DNA from: Rutidosis leptorrhynchoides
Taxonomy: Eukaryota; Streptophyta; Magnoliopsida; Asterales; Asteraceae
Assembly (NCBI RefSeq): GCF_046630445.1
Contig: NC_092334.1
Coordinates: forward strand, 104,789,501 to 104,853,500
DNA length: 64,000 bases
Reading direction: 5' to 3'
Below the pieces are notes generated by a model that searched no databases, had not been told where the DNA came from, and saw only the letters and a program-made list of their open reading frames with translations. This document shows, one piece after another, positions 35,219 through 46,040 of this stretch (position 1 is the stretch's first letter; the number at the start of each line of letters is the position of its first letter). The position numbers and the translations under genes were made by a program.

Positions 35219-36555
35219 ATGATCTGATGCTGATGATAGTGGCATCTATCATGCTGTCGTTGCCTAGAATGCTCGTACTCATTCCGGGCTTGCCACTACT
35301 CGTATCGACTATGTCTATCCTGGTTTGTCATTTCTACCTCATCTATACGCTGGTAGACGTCAGTCATAGCCTCCCTAATGACATCCCTAATGTCATCTGT
35401 TTCCTCCATTTCCTCATCTGAACCTCTCTCTACCTGTGGATGACGACCAACATAGGGTACTGCCTGATTGCGTCTGCTCTTCAATACCTTAGCACCCTGA
35501 TAGACCTTCAATCATAAAGTATCATCCTGTTCCCTACAAACCAAGAGTGGACCCCCTTGATCCCTATCTACACCCAAATACTCTCCAATGAGAGTAACAA
35601 AAATACCTCCTCCTATTATTCCCCCTTCCTGTATTCCTTCCACTATCCTAGACAAATAAAAACTAACACAGTAGGGGATATTAACAAAGCCTCTTGGGTC
35701 TCGAATACACTTAAGGTAAAATAAATTATGTAAGGTCATTTTCTCCTTGTTGTGACCTCTCTGTGTAATCGAGTTAGCCAGAAATCTATGAATTATACGA
35801 AGCTCGGCTCTATTAATATGTAAGTAGGAGTGTGTTCCTGCCCGTCCAAAAATATTATAATCTGACATACGCCTCCAGACGGTGTTCGCGTCAAAATTCC
35901 TATCTACCCTTTCACCATGATAAATCAAATTCATACAATCAGGTAGTAGTAATTCACTAGGAGTGTAAATCTGTAAAGTCCTGGCCATGTCCAGCATGGA
36001 CATCCTGTACATCCTACGGCCAAGTATAAATCTAAGAAAAATTCTATCATCTAACCTATCTACATCCGCATTTAATGCTATAGAACTCATAAGCTCAACG
36101 CACCATTCCTTATATACAGGCCTACGAATGGTGAATAAACGTTCCCAATCAGGAAAAGAAGAGCTGCCATATCTTTGGATCAGATGCTGTCTAACTGAGT
36201 TAGCAAGTAGGACCCTTTCCAAAGGCTCCCAATCGATTACCCTCGGCACTTCTACATTTTTCGTTACCAGTTTGAATTTGTTACTTTGATATGTCGGGTA
36301 TTCTCTCCAAGTCTGATCAAATCTCAAATTGGGATGCAACTGTTCTTCATGAATCGTTGGGTGTTGTACTATCGGATGCATCGGAAGTACTACGTAGGCA
36401 TCAACATATTCTTGTTGCGGATCATAATAAGGTACGTGTTGATCAGATTATTGTTGTTGTTCCTGTTGTTGCTCCGGTTCATATTGCATTTCTGGTTCAG
36501 GTTCTGGAGCAGGTTGCCTAGATGATGATGATGCACCATCAGTATCAGTAAATCT
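35219..36555 (-). pseudogene. ATHILA-type 3' ORF of element C
   Basis: Minus-strand frame following a splice-acceptor-like TGTTTTGCAG (36556). It starts with an acidic/Ser/Gln-rich region (DTDGASSSSRQPAPEPEP), has a TAA at 36450-36448, then runs 289 codons from 36381 (REYPTYQSNKFKLVTKNVEVPRVIDW...; FLLGRRMYRMS-type motif, seen as RFILGRRMYRMSMLDMA). Further stops are at 35514 and 35298, with an acidic tail (RGSDEEMEETDDIRDVI). Position and style match the ATHILA ORF-1 family (Pfam, from recall). Function unknown. Three stops make it non-functional. Confidence 0.7.
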
Positions 36556-38275
36556 CTGCAAAACACATTAAACACAAAATTTGTGCATCCAAATATGCAT
36601 TAGTGTTAGCAAAATAACAACTTGAAACAATTACAATAACATGTTAAATCAAAATTAAACTTACACACATTTTCACAATTTTTCAATTCTACACTTTTTT
36701 CAAATAAGCATTTATGAAAATGTTTACAAAGTTCATTAGCATTCAACTCAAATAACATGTTAAAATAACCATTACTAGCAATTAAACAAATTTCAAATGG
36801 CATTTACATCAATTTAATCAAGTTCATGAATTTTAGACCTAAAAAGTCTACTTTAATTCTCAAAAATCATGTTTAGGATCAAAGTTTGGATCATTTAGCT
36901 ACCTAAACAAGTTACACTACTTAATTTGCAATAATTCATGAAAAAAATCGGCCATAACTTGTTTATATCAAAAAGCCCCAAATTGCTCAAGAACACAAAC
37001 CCCAGATTCCTAAAATTTTTGAAGTTTTTGACTTCAAATCATGTTAAATAGCATCAATCTAGGTTATACATGCATAATATACTAACAATTTAACTCTAAT
37101 TACACTAGAAATTAACAAAATCAAATTAGGAAAATTATAGCTCAAGAACAATAAAAATCAAATTTAAAGAGGTTTAGGGTGTAATTGTTACACTTCTTGA
37201 TAAAATTCTTATCAAATTCATGATTAGAGCGGATTATAGCAAGAAATTTGGTTAATTTTGGTGAAAAATTGATGAAAATTGAGAGGATTTGGGGAGTATG
37301 TTCGTGTATTTTGTGTGTGTGTTTGTGAGGAGCAGACTGCTCGTGGCCTTTTGATCCTGTCCAGATTTTTCACTCCATGCGACCGCATGGATTTTAAGGG
37401 AAAACCCCATGCGATCGCATGGAGTCTGTTTTTTTTAAAGGTTATACTTTTTAAAACAAATAATTAATTTTATTTAAAATTTTGTTTCTTTTTAGGAGTG
37501 AGGGCGTTTTGGATCGTTGTCCTAGTCCGTCCCTCGACAAAATTTTAAAATTTGTCACTTTTTAAGCGCGATTTTAAAAGTAAATATTTTTGGGTTTTTT
37601 TAGATGTTTTTGGCATACTTTAATTCAATAAGATTAAAAATAATGATAATAAAAGTTCTCGTCCCTCCCTTGGGTAGAGCAATTTCGGTTCAACGACCTA
37701 GTTATCAACTCACGACGAATTTTAAAAATCACATTTTTAACTTAGTGAAATAAAGTAATTTTTTTTTTAAATTCACACCAAACTTATATTATATTTTTGT
37801 TTTTATACATACAAACTTATATTAAAAATATTAATTTTTCAAATATTTACAAACTTAAATATATTGATTTTAAAAAGTTTACAATATTAATTTAATATTT
37901 ATATATTAATTTTAAAAACATAGTAAAAGTAAAAATTAAAATTTTTTTTGGTCTTTTATCCCACTTTAATCAATCAAATATTATCAAAAATATACGCCCC
38001 TCTTTTCGGTAAAGTAATTTCGTTTTCATAACCTAGTTTTACTCCTGACGAATTTTTGAAATATTTTGGGTTGATTGATTAAAGATATTTATATCCTAAG
38101 TATAAACGGTAAATTTCGCAGTGATGTAATAAATTTTTGTATGATATCAATAATTTCGGTTACGCATACCTAATTTTATTGAATACCAATTTAATACTTT
38201 ATAGCGAACGATTCAGCGTTTATTATCAAAAGGTTAAAAGCAATAAAAATAAAAATAAAAACTGTACATACTTAC
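36556..38275 (-). other. Intron-like interval of element C
   Basis: On minus, the donor TCACAG|GTAAGTATG at 38275 fits the plant consensus closely and the acceptor is at 36556. It would place a spliced leader before the 3' ORF, as in element A. A palindrome cassette and a CA-rich leader (37290-37430) inside it could instead mark a separate transcript start. 37440-38270 is otherwise featureless AT-rich sequence. Confidence 0.4.
37375..37426 (-). repeat. Palindrome pair upstream of the C 3' ORF
   Basis: CCATGCG/CGCATGG around AC (37375-37390) and the perfect 16-nt palindrome CCATGCGATCGCATGG (about 37408-37423). Same word as the LTR pair at 32322-32373, 5 kb away within the same element. Confidence 0.8.
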
Positions 38276-38309
38276 CTGTGAGAAAGAATTCTCAGAGACC
38301 TGCTTTAGC

Positions 38310-38708
38310 CGATTCATAGGAGAGTCGTGTGATTTGGTTCTCCATAGCTACATAAGCGTAACCTCGATTCTTCAATATCTTTTCTTCTAAACATATAAAC
38401 GGTCCTTCTCTGCATAGAGTAACAAATTCGGTATTTGAATATGTTTGATTATTTGAACATTTACCTTCGTGTGACCATTTTCCGCATTTATAACATCTTT
38501 CAAGGTGTCATGCTCTTCTTTTTGTTGCGGATTTTGATTTTCCTTTACCAAAATGTATCTTATGATGATCTTTTCTGAGTTCTTTTCTTACTCCGTCCAT
38601 TTTGGCTCTTATGAATGATACCAGTTCACTTGGAAGTGTATCATTATTACGTTTCGTAATCATAGCGTGTAGCATTAGACCATGGTTCAGATCAAAGGAA
38701 TTCTTCAT
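38310..38708 (-). pseudogene. Accessory zinc-knuckle ORF of element C
   Basis: Minus-strand frame of about 132 codons between integrase and the 3' ORF. It starts MKNSFDLNHGLMLHAMITK, turns strongly basic (RKELRKDHHKIHFGKGKSKSATKRR), has one TGA (38510-38508), then shows CYKCGKWSHEGKC. This is a CX2CX4HX3C knuckle, one residue shorter than the retroviral CX2CX4HX4C. It looks like a nucleic-acid-binding accessory protein. Its stop lies about 30 nt before the splice donor. Not a known standard part of Athila to my knowledge. Confidence 0.5.
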
Positions 38709-38879
38709 CTCGTAAAACCTAAAAAATATAAAAATTTAGAATGAGGGGAGAAGACTAGTTCTTTAGGGTCTGCTAGGGAAAGACCATTCGGATTCCATTC
38801 TTGGAAACTACACGAAAACAGAATATCTAACTCTAACAAAAATATATATTACCCTTAAAAGATTCGAACCTTCCCACAC

Positions 38880-39749
38880 TTAGTTAGCTGTGGTGTCGAA
38901 ATTGTGATTAACTTCATCTTCAACTTCCATTAGATTATCTATGTAATGTTTAACTCTGTGACCATTAACTTTAAATTCAATCCTATTTGAATTTATTAAC
39001 TCTACTGTTCCATATGGGAAAACTCTTTTGACTATGAATGGTCCAGACCATCTTGATTTCAATTTTCCAGGAAATAGCTTAAATTGTGAATTGAAAAGAA
39101 GAACTCTGTCTCCTTCTTTAAATTCTTTTGAACTTCTGATTCTTTTATCATGCCATTTCTTCGTTCTTTCTTTATAGTTCAACGAATTTTCGTATGCTTC
39201 ATGTCTTAATTCTTCTAATTCGTTTAATTGACTTAACCGTAGATGTCCAGCTTCATGTAAATCAAGATTACATGTCTTCAAAGACCAAAATGCTTTATGT
39301 TCAATTTCTACTGGAAGATGACATGCTTTTTCGTAAACGAGTTTAAAAGGTGTGGTTCCAATTGGAGTTTTGTATGCTGTTCTAAAAGCCCAGAGTGCAT
39401 CCTCCAATTTCATGGACCATTCCTTCGGATTTGATCCTACAGTTTTCTCTAGAATACGTTTTAATGCTCGGTTGATATTTTCAACTTGTCCACTTGTTTG
39501 TGGATGATAAGCGGTTGAGATTTTATGAGTTACTCCATATCTTTTGAGAACTTTCTCAAGTTGATTATTACAGAAATGAGTACCCCGATCACTTATTAAA
39601 GCTTTCGGTGTTCCAAACCTTGCAAAAAGACGTTTTAAAAAGGTGACTACAATTCGTGCATCGTTAGTTGGGAGAGCTTGTGCTTCCGCCCTTTTAGATA
39701 CATAATCAATGGCAACGAGAATGTAGAGATTATTATGAGATTTTGGAAA
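38880..39749 (-). pseudogene. Integrase core and C-terminus of element C (split by E)
   Basis: Open minus-strand frame from the E insertion site to a stop at 38880. It includes [14 protein letters not shown], the second catalytic Asp in [10 protein letters not shown], the Glu in [17 protein letters not shown], and the Athila-typical end ([19 protein letters not shown], then [26 protein letters not shown]). The first part of the integrase is at 61604-61906, and the frame would be continuous without element E. This section itself has no stop. Confidence 0.85.
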
Positions 39750-39754
39750 TGGAC

Positions 39755-42700
39755 TGTAGTGACCCGAACTTTTCCATGTTTATATATATATTAAATGAAA
39801 TTGTTATTTACATGATTAAGTGTTTCCAACATGTTAAGCAATCAAACTTGTTAAGACTTGATTAATTGAAATAGGTTTCATATAGACAATTGACCACCCA
39901 AGTTGACCGGTGATTCACGAACGTTAAAACTTGTAAAAACTATACGATGACATATATATGGTTATATATATAGTTAACATGATTTTATTATAAGTATGTA
40001 TCTCATTAGATATTTTAACAATGAGTTATATACATAAAAATGAGACTATTAATTTAAGAAACTCAAAAACGATATATATAACGATTATCGTTATAACAAC
40101 GTCTTACTAGGTACATATGAATCATATTAAGATATTGATACACTTGGTTAATTATGTTAAATTATAAGTAAACATATTATTAACTGTATTAACAATGAAA
40201 TACGTATGTAAAAATAAGACTACTAACTTAATGATTTCGAAACGAGACATATATGTAACGATTATCGTTGTAACGACATTTAACTGTATATATATCATAC
40301 TAAGATATATTATATATCATAATATCATGATAATATAATAATTTAACATCTCATTTGTTATAATAAATAATGGGTTAACAACATTCAACAAGATCGTTAA
40401 CCTAAAGGTTTCAAAACAACATTTACATGTAACGACTAACGATGACTTAACGACTCAGTTAAAATGTATATACATGTAGTGTTTTAATATGTATTCATAC
40501 ACTTTTGAAAGACTTCAAGACACTTATCAAAATACTTCTACTTAACAAAAATGCTTACAATTACATCCTCGTTCAGTTTCATCAACAATTCTACTCGTAT
40601 GCACCCGTATTCGTACTCGTACAATACACAGCTTTTAGATGTATGTACTATTGGTATATACACTCCAATGATCAGCTCTTAGCAGCCCATGTGAGTCACC
40701 TAACACATGTGGGAACCATCATTTGGCAACTAGCATAAAATATCTCATAAAATTACAAAAATATGAGTAATCATTCATGACTTATTTACATGAAAACAAA
40801 ATTACATATCCTTTATATCTAATCCATACACCAACGACTAAAAACACCTACAAACACTTTCATTCTTCAATTTTCTTCATCTAATTGATCTCTCTCAAGT
40901 TCTATCTTCAAGTTCTAAGTGTTCTTCATAAATTCTAAAAGTTCTAGTTTCATAAAATCAAGAATACTTCCAAGATTGCAAGTTTACTTCCAAGTTTTCT
41001 AAATCCATTCCAAGTAATCATCCAAGATCAAGAAACCTTTGTTACTTACAGTAGGTTATCTTTCTAATACAAGGTAATAATCATATTCAAACTTTAATTC
41101 AATTTCTATAACTATAACAATCTTATTTCGAGTGGAAATCCTACTTGAAATTGTTTTCGTGTCATGATTCTGCTTCAAGAACTTTCAAGCCATCCAAGGA
41201 TCCTTTGAAGCTAGATCTATTTTTCTCATTTCCAGTAGGTTTATCCAAGGAACTTGAGGTAGTAATGATGTTCATAACATCATTCTATTCATACATATAA
41301 AGCTATCTTATTCGAAGGTTTAAACTTGTAATCACTAGAACATAGTTTAGTTAATTCTAAACTTGTTCGCAAATAAAAGTTAATCCTTCTAACTTGACTT
41401 TTAAAATCAACTAAACACATGTTCTATATATATATGATATGCTAACTTAATGATTTAAAACCTGGAAACACGAAAAACACCGTAAAATCGGATTTACGCC
41501 GTCGTAGTAACATCGCGGGCTGTTTTGGGTTAGTTAATTAAAAACTATGATAAACTTTGATTTAAAAGTTGTTATTCTGGGAAAATATTTTTATTATGAA
41601 CATGAAACTATATCCAAAAATTATGGTTAAACTCAAAGTGGAAGTATGTTTTCTAAAATGGTCATCTAGACGTCGTTCTTTCGACTGAAATGACTTCCTT
41701 TACAAAAATGACTTGTAACTTATTTTTCCGACTATAAACCTATACTTTTTCTGATTAGATTCATAAAATAGAGTTCAATATGAAATCATAGCAATTTGAT
41801 TCACTCAAAACGGATTTAAAATGAAGAAGTTATGGGTAAAACAAGATTGGATAATTTTTCTCATTTTAGCTACGTGAAAATTGGTAACAAATCTATTCCA
41901 ACCATAACTTAATCAACTTGTATTGTATATTATATAATCTTGAGATACCATAGACATGTATACAGTGTTTCGACCTATCATGTCGACACATCTATATATA
42001 TTTCGGAACAACCATAGACACTCTATATGTGAATGTTGGAGTTAGCTATACAGGGTTGAGGTTGATTCCAAAATATATATAGTTTGAGTTGTGATCAATA
42101 CTGAGATACGTATACACTGGGTCGTGGATTGATTCAAGATAATATTTATTGATTTATTTCTGTACATCTAACTGTGGACAACTAGTTGTAGCTTACTAAC
42201 GAGGACAGCTGACTTAATAAACTTAAAACATCAAAATATATTAAAAGTGTTGTAAATATATTTTGAACATACTTTGATATATATGTATATATTGTTATAG
42301 GTTCGTGAATCAACCAGTGGCCAAGTCTTACTTCCCGACGAAGTAAATATCTGTGAAAGTGAGTTATAGTCCCACTTTTAAAATCTAATATTTTTGGGAT
42401 GAGAATACATGCAGGTTTTATAAATGATTTACAAAATAGACACAAGTACGTGAAACTACATTCTATGGTTGAATTATCGAAATCGAATATGCCCCTTTTT
42501 ATTAAGTCTGGTAATCTAAGAATTAGGGAACAGACACCCTAATTGATGCGAATCCTAAAGATAGATCTATTGGGCCTAACAAACCCCATCCAAAGTACCA
42601 GATGCTTTAGTACTTCGAAATTTATATCATATCCGAAGGGTGTCCCGGAATGATGGAGATATTCTTATATATGCATCTTGTTAATGTCGGTTAGCAGGTG

Positions 42701-43192
42701 TTCACCATATGAATGATTTTTATCTCTATGTATGGGATGTGTATTGAAATATGAAATCTTGTGGTCTATTGTTACGATTTGATATATATAGGTTAAACCT
42801 ATAACTCACCAACATTTTTGTTGACGTTTAAAGCATGTTTATTCTCAGGTGAATACTAAGAGCTTCCGCTGTTGCATACTAAAATAAGGACAAGATTTGG
42901 AGTCCATGTTTGTATGATATTGTGTAAAAACTGCATTCAAGAAACTGATTTTGATGTAACATATTTGTATTGTAAACCATTATGTAATGGTCGTGTGTAA
43001 ACAGGATATTTTAGATTATCATTATTTGATAATCTACGTAAAGCTTTTTAAACCTTTATTTATGAAATAAAGGTTATGGTTTGTTTTAAAAATGAGTGCA
43101 GTCTTTGAAAAACGTCTCATATAGAGGTCAAAACCTCGCAACGAAATCAATTAATATGGAACGTTTTTAATCAATAAGAACGGGACATTTCA
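39755..43192 (+). mobile_element. 5' LTR of element E
   Basis: 3438 bp, TGTAGTGACCCG...GGGACATTTCA. Its 3' quarter shares the block ACTCACCAACATTTTTGTTGAC...TTTATTCTCAGGTG with the solo LTR and, in diverged form, with the F LTR. Compared with the right LTR the most obvious difference is a 12-nt deletion in the latter near 49853, plus scattered substitutions. Confidence 0.95.
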
Positions 43193-43193
43193 G

Positions 43194-43205
43194 TTGGTAT
43201 CCGAG
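43194..43205 (+). other. Primer-binding site of element E
   Basis: TTGGTATCCGAG one base after the LTR. Compared with the usual TGGTATCAGAG it has CC for CA, a mismatch to initiator tRNA that may lower priming or reflect a variant primer. Confidence 0.75.
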
Positions 43206-43401
43206 CGTTGGTCTTAGAGAACCAGAAAATTTGCATTAGTGTGTCTTATCGAGTTTGTTAGGATGCATTAGTGAGTCTGGACTTCGACCGTGTTTTCTTT
43301 AAAAATGATTGCTTAACATTTTTGTTGGAAACTATATATTATTAACATGTATATATTATGTGATATATTAATCTCTTAACATGTTTGATATTGTGTGATA
43401 G

Positions 43402-44001
43402 ATGTCTACATCTAGCACAAATCCCATTGACTCACCTAATAATAACGAAGAGTCGAATATATATTGGACTGATTCACAAGTTCCCGAAGAAGAACCGGAA
43501 GAAGAATCAGAACCGGAAGAAGAATCAGAACTGGAAGAGGAGGAACCGGAGGAGGAAATAGAACCGGTGGGGGAAATAATAAAATGGTTAAGTAAAAGAA
43601 AATCCTCAACCAACCGACCAAGGTTAATTATGGTCAATGGTGTTTCCGCCAAGGAAGCAAAATATTGGGAGGATTACCAATTCTCCGATGAATCGAATTC
43701 CGACGAGAATTCCGATGATGTTATAGAAATTACCCCAACTGAATTTAAAAAGGCAAAAGAAAATAATAAGGGAAAAGGCATAAAAATAGAGAAATCTAAT
43801 TCCAACCCCGATGAACTTTATATGTATCGTCAACCCCCGAAGCCCTTAAGTTGTAACAATGACCCGGGAACCTCTAAACCACCAGGTTTTTCTAAACCGT
43901 TGTGGAAAACGACAGCTCGTATTAGGGGAACATCATATATCCCTAGAAACTTGGCAAAACGAACCAAAACCGAAGAAGAAGAAATGAGCGATTCGGAATA
44001 A
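43402..44001 (+). CDS. Acidic leader ORF of element E
   Basis: 199 codons, starting MSTSSTNPIDSPNNNEES directly after a splice-acceptor-like TGATATTGTGTGATAG. Residues 30-57 are Glu/Pro repeats (EEEPEEESEPEEESELEEEE). A basic patch (KWLSKRKSS) follows, then another acidic, Asp/Ser-rich segment and a C-terminus rich in Pro/Lys ending EEEEMSDSE. It is predicted disordered and I recognise no domain. A decayed equivalent lies in element F (1737-2258). An acidic, possibly regulatory or chaperone-like protein is a guess only. Confidence 0.65.
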   Translation: MSTSSTNPIDSPNNNEESNIYWTDSQVPEEEPEEESEPEEESELEEEEPEEEIEPVGEIIKWLSKRKSSTNRPRLIMVNGVSAKEAKYWEDYQFSDESNSDENSDDVIEITPTEFKKAKENNKGKGIKIEKSNSNPDELYMYRQPPKPLSCNNDPGTSKPPGFSKPLWKTTARIRGTSYIPRNLAKRTKTEEEEMSDSE

Positions 44002-44141
44002 GATAGTTGTATTCGTGTGGTGTAATATATGTAATATAGTGTGCTTATGCTTTAGGATATATGTAAAAATTGCTTGTATTAATAAGTATTTTTTTTTTTA
44101 TGAATCTAACTCTTGTCTATTTTACAGTATAAAAACACAAA

Positions 44142-44825
44142 ATGGATAGACAACCCAATATTTTAAGAGACCTACCCGGAGACATGATTGATGAAATCTT
44201 GTCTAGAGTAGGTCAGAATTCTTCGGCACAACTATTTACGGCGAAATCAGTTTGTAAGACATTCGAAGAACGTTCCAAGAATGTCTTGGTTTATAAGAGA
44301 CTTTTGTTTGAAAGATGGGGGATATCACATTGGGAAACCCATAAGTTACGATATGTTTACTTTGACGCATATATTGCGGGGAACCCAAATGCTATTTTAC
44401 GCAACGGGTTAAGAAATTATTTTGACTCAATGTATCCGAATATAGGATTTCATGATTTAGAAAAAGCGGCTAACAAGCAACATAAAGAAGCATGCTATGC
44501 TTACGGGTTAGTAATGTTCGCTTCTCACCAAAGTGAGAAAAAGAACATCGGGCTACAACTATTAAACAAAACGTTCCCACAAGTGACGGAGTTGGTAATT
44601 GGGGTAAGAAATGAGGTTTTTAGGTTATTACGAGACTGTTGGTCATTACGTAACCCTCGTCCCTTTGACGACATTACAACACGCTGTCTTATCAACGGCC
44701 ATAACGGTTATGTTCCACAAGACCATGGATGGGAAGTAGTCCTAGTAAAACCAGAATGCATGACTTGTTTCTGGACGTATGAATTACGTGTCTTTATTGC
44801 CTTTGCTGAACGACTTGTGTACTAG
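44142..44825 (+). CDS. F-box-like protein encoded by element E
   Basis: 227 codons, beginning MDRQPNILRDLPGDMIDEIL after a plausible acceptor (TTGTCTATTTTACAG, 44113-44127). Residues 9-50 fit the F-box pattern (LP.DMIDEILSRV...SAQLFTAKSVCKTF). Residues 103-145 resemble a single Sel1/TPR-like repeat (HDLEKAANKQHKEACYAYGL). The C-terminus has C182, C206 and C209 (PECMTCFWTYEL). This order, F-box then Sel1-like helix pair then C...CxxC, is that of the plant F-box group represented by Arabidopsis At1g67623/At2g35280 (recalled, not searched). F-box proteins dock substrates on SKP1-cullin ubiquitin ligases. It sits between the acidic ORF and gag on the coding strand, so it belongs to the element and is not a host gene beside it. 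Open frame, no introns. The F-box assignment is the uncertain part. Confidence 0.65.
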   Translation: MDRQPNILRDLPGDMIDEILSRVGQNSSAQLFTAKSVCKTFEERSKNVLVYKRLLFERWGISHWETHKLRYVYFDAYIAGNPNAILRNGLRNYFDSMYPNIGFHDLEKAANKQHKEACYAYGLVMFASHQSEKKNIGLQLLNKTFPQVTELVIGVRNEVFRLLRDCWSLRNPRPFDDITTRCLINGHNGYVPQDHGWEVVLVKPECMTCFWTYELRVFIAFAERLVY

Positions 44826-45166
44826 CTAGAATTATCTTCACAACTATCTTGTATCAAAGTTATTGTGTGCTATATTTCATGCTTTATGTAAAATAAGCGG
44901 TATTGTAAGTTTGTAAAATATTGTATAAAAGTTTGAACGCGAAATATTATTATAATCAGTTTTTTATATAGAATTGTAGTAGTTGAATTGTATATTAGCT
45001 ACTAAGTATGAACTTAACGGGTAGCTACTACCCAAATTTAAACTTATAAAATGCTAATATGAAGAAAAAGCTTTTATAAATGAGTTCATATTATGCTACG
45101 AAATACTATTAACTACTCTTAATATTCTGTATGATTAACTTGTTCCATTTGACTATTTTGAAGGAA
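44826..45166 (+). other. Spacer between the F-box-like ORF and gag
   Basis: AT-rich, no ORF. It includes AACGGGTAGCTACTACCC (about 45016-45033), an inverted repeat resembling the AACGGGTAGGTA before the 3' LTR and a similar motif near 1482 in F. Confidence 0.5.
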
Positions 45167-46000
45167 ATGGCACCGACTACTCGACACACCGTGAATATGA
45201 ATGAAGAGGAATTCCGTACTTTTCTAGCTTCAAACATAGCCGCAGTACAGGCTGCGCTACATACCAACAATAACCTTGGATCTAGCAGTACAGGAAATCG
45301 TGTAGGATGCACCTATAAAGAATTCACTGCCTGCAAAACTTTGGAATTTGATGGAACCGAAGGACCGATCGGATTGAAACGGTGGACTGAGAAGGTCGAA
45401 TCGGTGTTTGCCATTAGTAAGTGTACTGAAGAGGACAAAGTGAAGTACGCTACGCATACCTTCATAGGTTCTGCGTTAACATGGTGGAATACCTATCTAG
45501 AGCAAGTGGGACAAGATGATGCATACGCACTACCGTGGTCAGCATTCAAGCACTTGATGAACGAGAAGTACCGTCCCAGAACCAAGGACAATAAGCTCAA
45601 GACAGAACTTAGAGGGTTACGAACCCAAGGATTTGATATTACCACGTACGAAAGACGATTCACAGAATTGCGTCTATTGTGTCCGGGAGCGTTCGAAGAT
45701 GAGGAAGAGAAGATCGACGCGTTTGTGAAAGGATTGCTGGAAAGAATCCAAGAAGATATAAGTTCACACGAGCCCGCCTCCATACAACAGGCATGTAGAA
45801 TGGCTCACAAACTAGTGAACCAGATTGAGGAAAGAATTAAAGAACAGACGACTGAAGAGGCCAATGTGAAGCAAGTCAAAAGAAAGTGGGAGGAAAACGG
45901 TGATAAGAATCACCAATACAACAACAACAGCAATTACAATAATAATCGCAACAATTATCCCAACAATCGCAACATCAATCGCAACTACAACAAATGGCCC

Positions 46001-46040
<40 letters not shown>

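Noticed and set aside
36286-36525. Plus-strand frames opposite the ATHILA-type ORF
   Set aside because: Shadows of the acidic and Gln-rich coding region on minus.
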